From the NCBI GenBank assembly GCA_027943335.1, contig BSBK01005649.1:1072001-1136000 (forward strand): DNA of 64,000 nt, written 5' to 3'. Source of the DNA: Chamaecyparis obtusa. Taxonomy: Eukaryota > Streptophyta > Pinopsida > Cupressales > Cupressaceae. Positions 11,918-24,138 of this stretch are shown one piece after another; position 1 is the first letter of the stretch; every line of letters starts with the position of its first letter. Under the pieces are notes generated by a model. It was not told the DNA's origin. It saw only the letters and a list, made by a program, of their open reading frames with translations, and did not search any database. The position numbers and the translations under genes were made by a program.

Positions 11918-14382
11918 CCACTTCACGGGTTCTTTGCAAACATTCTAATGAGTTTTAGACCATTTTCAGATTTTTCAAAGCTTATAGGTGGACGTAGCAC
12001 TTAGATCCATTCTTCTTCTTCTTGTCTATATTCTTCTTCCTCTTCTTGTCTATATTCTTCTTCTATTCCATCTCCTTTCTTCTTCTTCTTCTAGCAAGGA
12101 GGTCATGGCCATTTTTTTTCAAAAATAATAATAAAATCCATAAGGAAGCAAAATCATACACACCTTATTTTAGTGCTTAAAATGAACCCCCAAATCATTC
12201 TTGAATGCATTAAGGACTAAAATTTGCAAAATTTGTTCTAACAAACAAAACAAAAAAATTAATCAAGGCATTTGCATCCTTGCAACATCAAGGATTTTTA
12301 ACAATGCATTCATGCAACGTAGGAATGATCATATCTTTTTGGGCATAAGAAGAACATCAAATCTGCATTCAAACGAGTCAAAACAAAATCTTGAATGAAG
12401 CTAAAAGGAAGAACTTAGGTCCTAAAGTGTCATTTTCCATTTGAAAAGCAAACATAATCTTGAATGCCTTAAAGATCAAAACAAAGGTTTTTAAAAAAAG
12501 TTCTTAATCAACACGCACACTCAATCTTGAATGCCCAAGTCAAAAAAACTTGCAAACGCTCGATTTACTTTTTGGAGAAAGGAACAAATCAAAATCTAAT
12601 CACGAGTGTCTTCATTTCAAAGTTCAAACATCACTTAATCAAATTTAGGAAAATGAACAAAATCTGCTTGATGTGCATGTAGGAGTTTTTCAATTCTTGC
12701 ATAATCCTTGTTAGAGTAAGCAACGTGGAACATTTGAACTTGGACAAGTTCACCTGTTCTACTTTTAGCGAGGCCTGTCCAAGGAGAAGCGCTTCCTCCT
12801 TGGAGAACGACCTCAAACCGGTATCCCCTCCGGCCGGTATACAAATAAGTGAAGTCCAAAAGAATCACTTATATCTCCTAATCGCCGGGCGTTCGTGCCA
12901 AACACGTGTCTGGGGATGGTAAACATTCCTCTCCCCCAGCATTATTGGCAAGGCTCTTAAGTGAGTCACGGATGATCAGCAAAACTGGGTATGGAGACAC
13001 CACGGAACTATTAAAAACCTGATAAAATAGAGGCTACCCTATCTACATCCGAAAGTATCAAAATCCTTGTGCAAGGACCGATTCCAAAGGGTTTACCGGG
13101 TCGCCTCAAGATTACTCACCATTTGTATTCCTTTCTGGGAGATACCAAGCTGTGGGCAAACGATTTTGATACTCACCTTCCTTAGGTAGATCTGTTTGAA
13201 GTGCTTGATAGTCAAAGACTCTGTGAAAACACTTGTTGAAACATACACTTTCAAAGCTTTGTCAGAGTCAGTTGTCTTTGTTTGTATCCCGCAGGGTTGC
13301 TTTGTCCCTTGCGGAGATTGCTTTGACTTTAACTTTTTCCATTGGAAACTTTTGCCTCAAAATCAGAAGCCTCTTTTCCAAAGTGATGCCCAGCAAGAGC
13401 AAACATCCTAAAGCGAAGTTGCCCAAATCCCAAGCCTATCAAGAGCGAAAAGTTGCCAAGAAGAACACCAAGACCTATCAATCCATTATCCAAGCAACCC
13501 AAGCAGAGGAAAAATCCCAAGCCAGACTTGAGAACATTTCCCATAACGCCCGCATCAAACAGTTCACCTTCCGTTTCCGAGTTAACCATCACTTTGTCAA
13601 CCTTGAGCCAGAAGATTAGCCAAATCCTTGTTCATGTCTTGTTCCATCTTCAGATCTTGAAATCTTGTCTCAAATAGCTTTGCATCTTAGTTTCATTCTA
13701 GCTTTCATCTTTGCATCATTAATCAAAACCTTAGTTGCATTTGCATTCATCCTCCTACCAGCATTTTAGAATCAGTCCTTGTCATTTGCACTTGCATCAT
13801 CCTTCTAGAGCATTGTCCCTTCACCCTTCAAAACCTTTTCCACCAGCATTCCCCCCATCAGCTTTCCATATCTTTCCAGCAGATCCATCATCTTTTGTTC
13901 CAAATCTAGAGATCCACCAACACTTAGTGTTCTACCTTTTGAGTTGTTCCTATCCTATATCCAAGATCAGAGACCATCATCCTCTTTTTTGACACAACGT
14001 GTTGTCATAAAGAAATCAAACCTTGTCCTTGCATAGCCATCATCTCAAGCAAGAGATTGGAGTGCATTGATAAGAAACTTGTTGACCGAAGATCATCAGT
14101 CTATCTTAGGTTGACCCCATCATATCTCTGATCCTCCATTTGGGAAAAATAGCAGCTCATTTGTTGACCGCTCAGTAATCTTTCACCAGCTTTCCACCAG
14201 CAACCTATCTTTCCTCCACCGTCTTGATCCATATCCATTCCATCCAGCTTCCATCATCGCCATCTTGATCCCTATCTTTGCATTTGCATCTTAGAAGTCA
14301 TAATCTTTAGAAGTTCATCAACTTTGCATCCATCAACATCTTTTAGCCAAACATCTTGCATACATTTAGCACTTGCATCTCC
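11918..14382 (+). other. Leader region of element A
   Basis: About 2.5 kb between primer site and gag. A pyrimidine-rich tract with repeated TTCTTCTTC and GTCTATATTC (12010-12092) ends in TTCTAG at 12094, the form of a 3' splice site. A segment around 12760-13200 is more GC-rich than its surroundings and could be structured RNA. Apart from one small basic frame at 13386-13619 I see no coding sequence. Confidence 0.6.
13386..13619 (+). CDS. Small basic ORF in the leader of element A (unknown)
   Basis: A 77-codon frame starting MPSKSKHPKAK and ending NLEPED, strongly basic in its first half (many K, R and Q), with no domain I recognise. The ATG at 13386 is chosen because the residues upstream in the same frame look like translated non-coding DNA. 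Tat and Ogre elements can carry an additional ORF before gag, so this may be a remnant of one. It may equally be chance. No ribosome-entry or splice evidence decides it. Confidence 0.25.
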   Translation: MPSKSKHPKAKLPKSQAYQERKVAKKNTKTYQSIIQATQAEEKSQARLENISHNARIKQFTFRFRVNHHFVNLEPED

Positions 14383-17300
14383 ATGCCTGTTGAGACCAAA
14401 TCTCGAAAAAGAAGAAGCATGAATCCTTATCCACCAACAACCTCATTCGATCCCAAACTTTTCACCAATGCCATGATGACCTACAATCCCCACATCCAAG
14501 CCAGTAACCCATGTGAAGATCCAAACATCCCTTCATCCCCCTTGGCAAACCAAGCATTTGTAAATCCTCCAGAAAGCCCACCAGCGACCAATGCCCTTGT
14601 ACTGCAACATCAGCAAAGCACATTTGCCCACTATCTACCAGAAAGTACCTCCATCCCACCATCTCTCTATCCACGCATCCCCATCAAAACTATCCAAGTT
14701 CCAGCACAAGCGTATTCTCCATTTGTCCAATCATTTCCCGATCCTATCATGCAAACACCCCAAGAGCTTTCCACCATTCCCCTTTTCTTGCAAGGAAGCC
14801 TCGCCAGTCCCACAACACAAGCTGCAGTGCCATCCGCTCCATCTCCTACCCCTTTTGCTTCATCATCTGCTATGGCTGCCCAAGCCCAAATCTAAACCCA
14901 AAGTCAGCTTCCACCTCTCACACAAGCTTTTACACCGCCGCCATCCGCAAGTCAAGCAACGCCTTTCACCATTAAAGGAGCACCGTCACCCTTCACCCCC
15001 CAAGCACCCGTACCTTCTTCTTTGGGGTTAGCGCAATTGCTTCCCATTCCAACCTCATCTTTCTCTTGGGTGTTTCCTTCATTTTCCTCCTCACAAGCAT
15101 CCGCTCAACCACAACCTCAACAAGCTCCTTTATCTCAAACATCATTCGTGTCCCAAGCTCCCGTTGCTCCTACCATTCCATCATCCACTGCAGTACACCC
15201 TAACACAAGCTCTCAGTGGGGCCTTACACAAGAAGAAATGAAAGCATGGGGGATCCCATCTCAATCCCCTACATCTATGGTTGCAAGTCAACAAACCGCC
15301 TTCGCCCAAGCAGCACAGCAGCAACTACCCCAACCACCGCCGGCTTCAAGCTATTCGTCCCAAATCTCAAATACCTTCCAGCAAGTTCCACCACCTCAAC
15401 AGCCAACTTTCCCCAGCTATCTTACCCCATCACCCTTTGCTTCTAGCTTCCCCACATCTGTTCCACCTCTAAGTAACGCAGGCATGCACCTAGCTTATAT
15501 CAGCCAAACCCAAAGCCAACCTCAGCAACTACCACCATCATACCCGCAAGCAGCATCATTCCAACAGCCTCCCCCACAGCAACCACATGTCCCCTTTCAG
15601 CAAACAACCATCATTCCTCAACAACAGCAAGTCCCTTGCTATCAGCCTCAGCAACAAAACCCTATCATCCCCCAGCAACAACAAGTTCCCACCCATCAGT
15701 TACAACAGCAAGTTCCAAATGTCCAATATTAGCAAGCAGTCCCACAACAACCGCCAGTTCAACAACAGCAAGCAGCCCAACAACATCAAGCGGTTCCATA
15801 TCATTTATCACAATATCCCCCTATGCCACACCAGCAATATCCCCAGCAACCATTGCCCCAAAATCAGTTCCAACCCATTTATCCACAGCAAGCGCCATAT
15901 CCAGTTCCACAACTTCCATCACAAGCAGAAGTCCCAGTTCCCTCGCCACTCAATGCTGAGTGGGAAGCAATGAAAAATGCTCTAAAGGAGCTACAAAGTG
16001 GAACAGAGAATAAAACATACAAGTTCGAAGAGGTGTGCTCATATCCCTTCGATCGGTCCATAGCAACTATCCCTTTCCCCAAATATTTTGAGATGCCCAA
16101 GTTTGACAAGTATCGGGGGAAAAGAGATCCAGTAAATCATATCAAAGAGTTCTACATGGCATGCCAAGAAGTGGCTTACAGTGATAACTATCTCTTGCGC
16201 CTGTTTCCCAAGAGCTTGGGAGGAACTGTTGTTGAGTGGTTTTATAAAATACCACATGGGACAATAAAAACCTTTGCTAAACTCTCTGAGAAGTTCATCA
16301 CACACTATGCCCATAATGTGGAGAATGAGTTGTCCTTGCTAGACCTATGCAACTCAAAGCAAAAAGATGGAGAAAGCCTTGCAGAATACTTGCAAAGACG
16401 GCAGAATCTTACAACCAGGTTATCATATCAGCCACCAGAGAAGCATCTAACAAAGATCTTCATTGATAACCTGCATCCAAAGCTATCCCATCACATGTGA
16501 ATGAACTGTCTCCAGACATACCAAGACATCAAGAGCAAAGGCATAGGCATCGAGAAAGCTCTCCTAGACGAAGGCACTATTCGTCACTTGAAGGATGATT
16601 CCAAGAACAAACCCAACAATGATAAATCCCGTTATTGGAATCGTAACAAGAATGTTGTTACAGATGGAGCCACTGACACTAAGAATGTACAATTCATTGT
16701 GGCTAGTCCTACACCAGCTCAAGCATACCAACCGCCACAAGCGCCCATCTATCAGCAACCACCAGCTCCCGCATATCAAGCACCTATTTATCAGCAGCCT
16801 CCTCAAGCTCATCAGCCACCTGTGCAACAGTATCAGCAGCAATACCAACAGCAACAGCCAGCACGTCAAGGCAATCCTGTTAACACAGTTAACGTTGCCC
16901 CAAGGCAGAACAAGCCCAACAATCAAAACAATCCAAAGAGGACTTTCACACCTTTGGGTGAGCCTCTAGATCAGATCTTTTATCGGCTAGCCAAAGCAAA
17001 TATGATCACATATCCGCCCATCCCACAGAAGGATGACAACGCACCAAAGTCTGATTGGTATAAAGAAAATGAATACTGTGATTACCATCGTGTGAAGGGG
17101 CACACAACATTGAAGTGCATGCAGCTTAAGAACTACATCCAGGATCTCATTGATCGCAAGGAGATCCAGGTCGATGCACCAGCTCAAGCTTCACCCAATG
17201 CCGGTTTGCAAATATATCAAAATGTGTTTCCTCAACACGATACCGGGAAGAATCAAGCCAATGCCAATCAGCCTCAAAATCATGGCAAAGGCAAGCAAGA

Positions 17301-18484
17301 AGATCACACAGTAGCCTACATCAACTATGACAAGTATGTCGGATGCATAACTCAAGTTGAGCCCATCCAAGATGAGCCCACCATCAATACCATCCATGTC
17401 AGAGGGCCGGATCGACAATGTGCTGCAACTACCCGCAGTGGTAGGATAACTGTTGCCGGTGCTCCTCCGAGATCAGCTGCTCCTCCAAGGCCAACGTCTA
17501 CTGCATCCATAGCACAGTCTAACACTAGGCCAGCATCAAATGCACGCGCAACACAGCATAATGCACCAAGTGCACAATACAATATCATAGAGCATCTTGG
17601 GAACATGCCAGCCCAAATATCTATCTTGGATTTGCTCCGCACATCACCCATCCATCAGGAGATCCTAGACAAAGCTCTAAAAGAAGGCCATGTCCCCACG
17701 GACATTAACACAACTCAGTTTGAAACTCTTGTGGGACACCTATCAGCAGCATGTGCCTTATCCTTCAAAGAATCTGATATACCAGATGTTGCTCCTGACC
17801 ATTCTCTCCCTCTCCGCATTGCTGTCATGGTCAGAGACTTTGCCATCAAACGAGTTTTAATAGATAATGGCTCAACCCTCAACTTGTGCACATTAAAATT
17901 CATCAAGAAGATCGGGTTCACGGAGGCCGACATACAACATGAGATGATCACCATCAAAGCATATGATAACTTGGAGCGTACCTCTGAAGGTACTATCACC
18001 TTGCCTATCCAGCTAGGCCCAGCAACGCAAGATACTGTCTGCCACGTTGTTGATCTCAACCTACCATTTAATATTCTTCTCGGCCGCCCATGGATCCATT
18101 CCATTAGGGTTGTACCATCTACTTACCATCAGTGCATCAAGTTTCCACATCAAGGCACTGAGGTTACCATCCACGCTGATCCTAACCCCTTCGCATACTG
18201 CCATGCGATGGAAGCATCTTTCCCTCATTCTACTCATTGTCTTGGAACCGATATTGGTACTTCTATTGCTAGTTCATCCTGATCCCATCGCGATCCAGAG
18301 ACCATCCTCTCTTCCACCTTATCATCCGTCAAGATCAACAACCAGGGTTGTGGCGAATACAGCCTCAATGATGCATTTGTTGTAGGGGCTCTTCCACGTG
18401 ATCCACATACTCAAGGACGCCCAAGTTGTCAAAACAAGCCTGTTGAGGAACATTATAAGCTCAAGCAAATCGAAAACATGACTT
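14383..18484 (+). pseudogene. gag-protease region of element A, broken
   Basis: The start is the ATG at 14383 (MPVETKSRKRR). The first 520 codons or so are low-complexity, rich in P, Q, S and A, with repeated PQQQQ and QQPP blocks at 15100-15930. The retrotransposon Gag domain follows at about 16000-16590 (MPKFDKYRGKRDPVNHIKEF near 16093-16152). A zinc knuckle C-X2-H-X4-H-X4-C lies at 17077-17118. The aspartic protease has its active site as DNGS (Asp at 17863) and the flap-like region ends in ILLGRPWIHS at about 18075-18104. One frame is kept throughout, but it is stopped at 14893 (TAA), 15730 (TAG), 16498 (TGA) and 18280 (TGA). All four are one C-to-T change away from CAA, CAG or CGA. Coding similarity continues past 18280 up to a frameshift before 18577. 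Confidence 0.9.
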
Positions 18485-19164
18485 TTGAGTCTCATGGTAC
18501 CATCAACAGCAAAAAAATGGATCCAGATATTAACAAATGGTTATACAAAGATCCCCCATCACGTGACACAACTTCTTGAGTACTTCAAAGAGAAATATCC
18601 AATCCCCTACAAGAATGTCACAGAACAATATAACTATCAAGGTGGTGGTCTAGGACCACAAGAGGACGGAAATTTGTTTCCTATCATACCATCCCAAAAT
18701 CTAGAACAGCAAGGACTTGGCTTTGATACCTCTCGCCTACTTGAACAAGAGCCCAATACCACAACTGCGGACACTAACATGACCAACGTGAACTTTTCGA
18801 ATAGCCGGGATGACCTCGTGGAAATCAAAGACATCCTCGAAGAGAAAGACATCCGATCCTACGATGATATCTTTGCCGACGACACAATCCTGGGGACTTC
18901 TGTTCTCCAACAACTCTCCATTAACCTCATAGATCTTCCCCTCACAAACCCTGACCTCATAGATTGGGACCAACCAAGCATCGTACACATCGACGAGTTC
19001 CAAAGCGCACAAGCACTCCTAGAATTCATGGGGGCATCAGATCCAGCAAGCAAACAGGATCCAACATCAACCTCTGTCTATCAGCTTCACCCAGAAGGAT
19101 ATTTTGGGGAAGAGGCAAGCTTTAGTCACAAAAATGAAATAGCAAGAGAACATCATGAGTCTTT

Positions 19165-19189
19165 ATGTGAAAACCCCCTTGGGGCACAT
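19165..19189 (+). other. A-bulge hairpin A1 (before RT)
   Basis: Outer stem ATGTG (19165-19169) with CACAT (19185-19189), an AAAA bulge on the 5' side (19170-19173), inner stem CCCC (19174-19177) with GGGG (19181-19184), and loop CTT. It lies inside the pol frame, upstream of RT. It is the first of a pair with A2, 63 bp away. Confidence 0.65.
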
Positions 19190-19222
19190 TCTGATTCCAA
19201 AATAGTAAAAATAAAGGGCGTA

Positions 19223-19260
19223 TCTTCTAGTGAAAACCTGGCAATTCAGGCGCTAGAAGA
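19223..19260 (+). other. A-bulge hairpin A2 (before RT)
   Basis: Outer stem of 10 pairs, TCTTCTAGTG (19223-19232) with CGCTAGAAGA (19251-19260), including one G-U pair. The AAAA bulge is at 19233-19236, inner stem CCTG (19237-19240) with CAGG (19247-19250), loop GCAATT. It lies inside the pol frame. Confidence 0.75.
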
Positions 19261-22200
19261 TGAAGCCTTGCCTCTTCCCCCTATCCAAGATTATAGACCA
19301 GAGCAATCTCCAATCATCATAGAGGAAACCAAGTCAATCAACTTGGGAACAGAAGAATGTCCAAGGATCACCTACATTGCAGTCAACCTAACAGAAGGAG
19401 AAGAAATCGCTCTCAGTGCCTTGCTCAAGGAATCCATTATCAACTTTGCATGGTCATACGCCCATATGCCTGGGCTTGATCCAAACCTTGTTGTTCATCA
19501 CCTATCAGTAGATCCAAACGTCAAGCCAGTGAAGCAGAAGCTAAGGAAAATGCATCCAAAGGTAGCATTGCTCGTCAAAGCAGAGCTTGAGAAGCTCCTC
19601 CAAGCTAAGATCATCAGAGCAATAGATTATTCAGAGTGGATCTCTAACATGGTGCCAGTCACAAAGCCTTCTGGCGACATTAGAATCTGTACTGATTTTA
19701 GGGACTTGAACAAGGCATGTCCTAAAGATGATTTCCCGCTACCTAACATAGACATGATCGTAGACCTTACAGCGGGTCACGAAATGCTATCACTCATGGA
19801 TGGATTTTCAGGCTACAATCAGATTCATATAGCAGAAGCAGATCAACATAAAATAGCATTCACAACCCCATGGGGTACCTTCTGCTACAACATGATGCCA
19901 TTTGGGCTAAAGAATGCAGGGGCCACATATCAGAGAGCAATGACAGCAATCTTCCATGACATGATCCACAAGATCCTTGAGGACTATGTGGATGATATCC
20001 TTGCAAAATCCAAAACAAGAGATGAGCACCTCAACATCCTAGAGCGTGTATTTGATCATCTGAATCATTATGGCTTAAAGCTTAATCCTAAGAAATGTGT
20101 CTTTGGTGTTACATCTGGCAAGCTTCTAGGTTTCATCGTCTCTAGACGAGGCATAGAGATCGATCCTAAAAAGGTAAAAGCAATAACGGAGATGCCTCCA
20201 CCAAGAAATCTCAAACAGCTCAGAAGCCTACAGGGCAAGCTTCAATCAGTTCGGTGATTCATCTCTCAACTAGCAGACAAGTGCCAACCCTTCTCACATC
20301 TCTTATGCAAAGACACCAACTTCAAGTGGGATCCCATATGTCAAAGAAGCTTTGATAAGCTCAAAGAGTATCTAGCTAACGCTCTGATCCTTGTACCACC
20401 AGTTCCAGGATGCCCACTCATCCTTTACATCTCAACAACAGCTACAGCACTAGGGGCACTCCTAGCACAGCATGATGATGAAAACAGAGAACGAGCTATC
20501 TACTACATCAGTCGCACTCTTGTGGGCTATGAGCTTAACTATTCACCCATGGAGAAAGCATGCCTAGCAGTGGTCTTTGCCACTCAAAAACTTAGACATT
20601 ACATGCTTAGCCACATAATCAAGCTCATATCAAAGGTGGACCCTCTTAAGTATCTGTTATCAAGGACAACCCTCACAGGCCGTATGGCAAAATGGGTCAT
20701 GTTACTCAGTGAATTTGACATTCAGTATGTAGATCGCAAAGCAATCAAAGGGAAAGTCATTGCCGATCAACTAGCAGAAGCACCACTGGTGGATGCCTAT
20801 CCACTAATCATGGAATTCCCTGATGAACATCTGTGCATGATTGAAGAGCAGCCCATGTGGAAACTATACTTTGATGGTTCCAACACATCCCATAGCTCTG
20901 GGGCAGGAATCCTATTCGTCACACCTCAAGGTGACTATATTCAAAAATCATTCAAGTTGGGGTTCCCCTGTACCAACAACATTGCAGAATATGAGGCACT
21001 CATCTTAGGTCTCAAAATAGCTATCCAATGGAACATCACAGAACTACAAGTCTTTGGAGATTCACAACTCATTATCAAGCAAGTCCTTGATGAGTATCAG
21101 ACAAAGGATGACAAATTGCTACCCTACAAGCAACTGGTGGATAAACTGAAAGAGCATTTCCTACATCTACAATTCAATCAGATCCCAAGGCTTCAAAACA
21201 AAGCAGCAGATGCAATGGCAACCATCGGATCCTTATTGGAAATCCCACGTGACGCAACACAATATGAATTTCTAGTCGAGCAGCTACACTTGCCAGCTTA
21301 TGAGAACACCGATGCAAACATGGTGTGTGTCTTGGTTGGTCCCCAATCCCCATGGTACCATGACATCCATGCATATCTAAAAAATGGTATCATATCTCCC
21401 CATCTCACCAATAACCAACGCCAAAACCTTATTCGCAGAGCTTCCCGCTACACTCTTGTAGCCAACACCCTATATCGTCGCAGGTATCACAATGTCCTAT
21501 CTAGATGTTTAGATTCAAACGAGGCCGTCCTGGCCTTACAAGAAGTTCACGCTGGAATTTGCGGTGCCCACACAAGTGGCATGGTTCTAGCAAAGCAGCT
21601 GCTTAGAGTTGGATATTATTGGCCAACAATGGAACATGATGCATGTGAATTTGTCAAGAAATGTCTCCCATGTCAACAACATGCCAATTTGATACATGCA
21701 CCAGCACAGGATCTACAGCCTATTGCACCACCATGGCCTTTTTCATGTTGGGGCCTCGACCTCGTTGGCTTGATCACCCCCCTCTCTTCGGATGGACACA
21801 AGTATATCATAACAGCCACAGAGTACTTTACCAAATGGGTTGAAGCGATTCCGCTCACCCTTACTACTGGCATCCAAATATCCAAGTTCATCCTCTACCA
21901 TATCATTTGCCGCTTCGGCATACCATCTACCATTTTCACAGACCATGGCACACCTTTTGAAAACCAGCATGTGGATGATCTGTGTGCCAGGCTCCACATC
22001 CATCACCGTTTCTCTAGTCCATATTTCCCTCAAGGAAACGGCCAAGCTGAGGCAACCAACAAAACTATCTTGAAAATCCTCAAGAAGGTTGTCAATGATT
22101 CTGGTCGTGACTGGCACCTCCAAATCAATCCTGCCCTTTGGGCCTACCGCACTTCTTATCACACTCCCACAGGCACCACCCCATACTCTCTTGTATATGG

Positions 22201-22712
22201 TGCTGAAGTCGTTCTACCGATCGAGGTTGAGCTCCCATCCTTGCGCGTCTCCATGAAGAACTATACAACTGATGAAGACTATCATGTGGCCCGGCTCACA
22301 CAGCTAGATCTGCTAGATGAAAAGAGACAGCAAGCTTACGATCACCTGGTGGCATACCAAAATCGACTCAAAAGGAGTTATAACAAAAAGGTCCATCCTA
22401 GACAATTCCAGGTCGGTGACATGGTCCTTAAAGAAAATCAGAAGGTCCTAGCAAATAGAGAAAAGAAAGGCAAGTTTGAGCCTACTTGGTTGGGCCCCTA
22501 TGTTGTCACCGCATCCTTCGGCTCGGGAGCCTATCAGCTATCAACACCAGAAGGTGAGCCCTTGAATGATCCTATCAACATCATCCATCTGAAGAGGTTC
22601 TATGCCTGATCCTGATCCTGCATATATCAGAAAATCCAAAAACATTCAAAAAAGCAAAAAAAGCAAAAAAAAAGCAAAAAAGCAAAAAAGAAAAGAGAAA
22701 GAGAAAATAATC

Positions 22713-22752
22713 GTCCAAATGGTGAAAACTTGGCAATTCAAGTGCCTTGGAC
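22713..22752 (+). other. A-bulge hairpin A3 (after pol)
   Basis: Outer stem GTCCAA (22713-22718) with TTGGAC (22747-22752), a 2-nt bulge, then GGTG (22721-22724) with TGCC (22743-22746) using two G-U pairs. AAAA bulge at 22725-22728; inner stem CTTG (22729-22732) with CAAG (22739-22742); loop GCAATT. It starts 104 bp after the pol stop. Confidence 0.75.
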
Positions 22753-22755
22753 AAG

Positions 22756-22792
22756 TATGTTGGTGAAAACCTGGTAAACAGGCGCCAACATA
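22756..22792 (+). other. A-bulge hairpin A4 (after pol)
   Basis: The best formed example. Outer stem of 10 pairs, TATGTTGGTG (22756-22765) with CGCCAACATA (22783-22792), one G-U pair. AAAA bulge at 22766-22769, inner stem CCTG (22770-22773) with CAGG (22779-22782), loop GTAAA. It follows A3 after only three bases. Confidence 0.85.
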
Positions 22793-24124
22793 GTAAACTG
22801 GGCTATTTATCTATTCAGTTGTCCTTTCAGCTACCGTCCTCTTCCTCCATCCATAACAGATCTCCCAGCAGTTCCATCTCCCCTATCCTCCAAGCATTCG
22901 GCTTCCATCTTCCTCCAACCCATCTGCAATCCATATCCTATTCCAAAGCTTTGTACCATATCTTGTACCATATCCCTTTCCCTTTCTTGTACAGCGCTTT
23001 CCTCCCTGTATTTATCCTTCTTGTCTCCGTCCTAGTGAGAGTCCCGCCGAGTGTGATCTTCCTATCCCCAGTCCTGAGCTTCTGTACATATCCCTTGTGC
23101 ATATCGTTCCTCCTTGTTGTACATAACCTTTGTCCGTCCTGCAGCAGCATTTGATCAAATATCTTGTCCCATCCCCAGCCTCAAAAAATTTGTAGTCCCA
23201 CTCAGGCCTTGTGCTTCAGCAACATCAATTGATGACTTATCCTTGCTCATCCTGATTATTCCTTGAACTTCAGCTTTTTGCCAGCGAACAACTACACTTA
23301 TTCTCTCACCAACCCATGGGTCCTTGAGGATATACCGTTCCTCCTGTCTGACCTAATCTTCCATCCTGGTCCTTGAGGATATATCATTCCTCCTGTCCGA
23401 CCAATCTTCCCACCATCAATCAAACCTAATCTCTCTCCTTGGCAAAGGATGTCTTTTTGGAGTTATCATTTTGATCTTAGATTTTTTGTCCTTTGGGTCT
23501 TGTTAATCTTTTTGGCTTCTCTTTATCCCACCAGGGTCACCACGATTCTTTATATCACGGTGTGCTGCGTGTGCGGATAATCTGGGGCAAGGTCTTTTGA
23601 TCTTTCGCTTCTGCCTGTGAGTCAGTTGTGTGTTTGTGGTTCCTTCAGCATCGGATCCGCCATGTCGCCTCTGCGCTTCATGTGTGATGTTGGGGCAACC
23701 CTGTGTGTTTGTTTAGCGTCAGTCCTCTGCGACGTTGTTGACAGGCCTCGTGATCCCAGTATCTTTGGCAGGTCTCTAACATAGCTATATTAAATCTAGG
23801 TTGTGCACTCCCGTTTGCACTTGGAGCTATCTGGTCCCTTGCATTTATCATATAGATTAATCTTGCATCTTTACATATAGCTGCATCTTGCATCTTGCAT
23901 TTCCATCTCATCTTGCATTCACCCATCTTTGCTCTTGGAAGCTTGGTAATTTATCTCCCCTGCTTCCTCAATCGTTCCTTCTCTGTTTCCTTTCGAAAAA
24001 ATTCCACAATGTTTACTCCTTGCGTTATTTTCTCGAGGGGGCACAATCCCTTATTCCTCTAAATTCTAGCCTGGGGCATCTTATTTTCTTGTCTTTGAAG
24101 CCATGCCACTTGTGGCATCGCATC

Positions 24125-24138
24125 AAAGAGGGGCAAAA
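24125..24138 (+). promoter_or_regulatory. Polypurine tract of element A
   Basis: AAAGAGGGGCAAAA immediately upstream of the 3' LTR, identical to the tract of element B. Confidence 0.9.

Larger units (their letters stand above)
18485..22609 (+). pseudogene. pol region of element A (RT, RNase H, second RNase H, integrase)
   Basis: Plus frame 2, open from 18485 to 22609 except for one TGA at 20255, one C-to-T change from CGA. A glycine-rich spacer (YNYQGGGLGPQEDG) lies near 18630. Reverse transcriptase spans about 19500-20250 with YVDD at 19985-19996. The first RNase H runs to about 20810 (YISRTLVGYELNYSPMEKA near 20501-20557). A second RNase H-like domain (YFDGSNTSHSSGAG, then GDSQLI) lies at about 20870-21250, a Tat-lineage trait. 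Integrase has an H-H-C-C finger (HAGICGAH...CLPC), catalytic Asp at 21758, Asp at 21941 and Glu at 22049, which is the D-D35-E spacing. A GPY/F-type tail ends NIIHLKRFYA. All catalytic residues I can check are present; only the TGA and the upstream frameshift disable it. Confidence 0.95.
22610..24124 (+). other. 3' non-coding region of element A
   Basis: About 1.5 kb between the pol stop and the polypurine tract. It begins with an A-rich stretch of repeated GCAAAAAA (22650-22710), followed by two hairpins (22713-22792). The remainder is pyrimidine-rich and contains a short repeated phrase 'ccttgaggatat(a/t)' near 23321 and 23371. I see no convincing gene on either strand. Confidence 0.7.

Noticed and set aside
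13214..13245. TGTGAAAACAC in the leader of element A as another A-bulge hairpin
   Set aside because: There is no 4-bp inner stem or matching outer arm after the AAAA.
18280..18579. Stop and frame change between protease and RT of element A as programmed recoding or an Ogre-type intron
   Set aside because: Coding similarity continues on both sides of the stop, and element B is broken at different positions in the same region, so random mutation is more likely.
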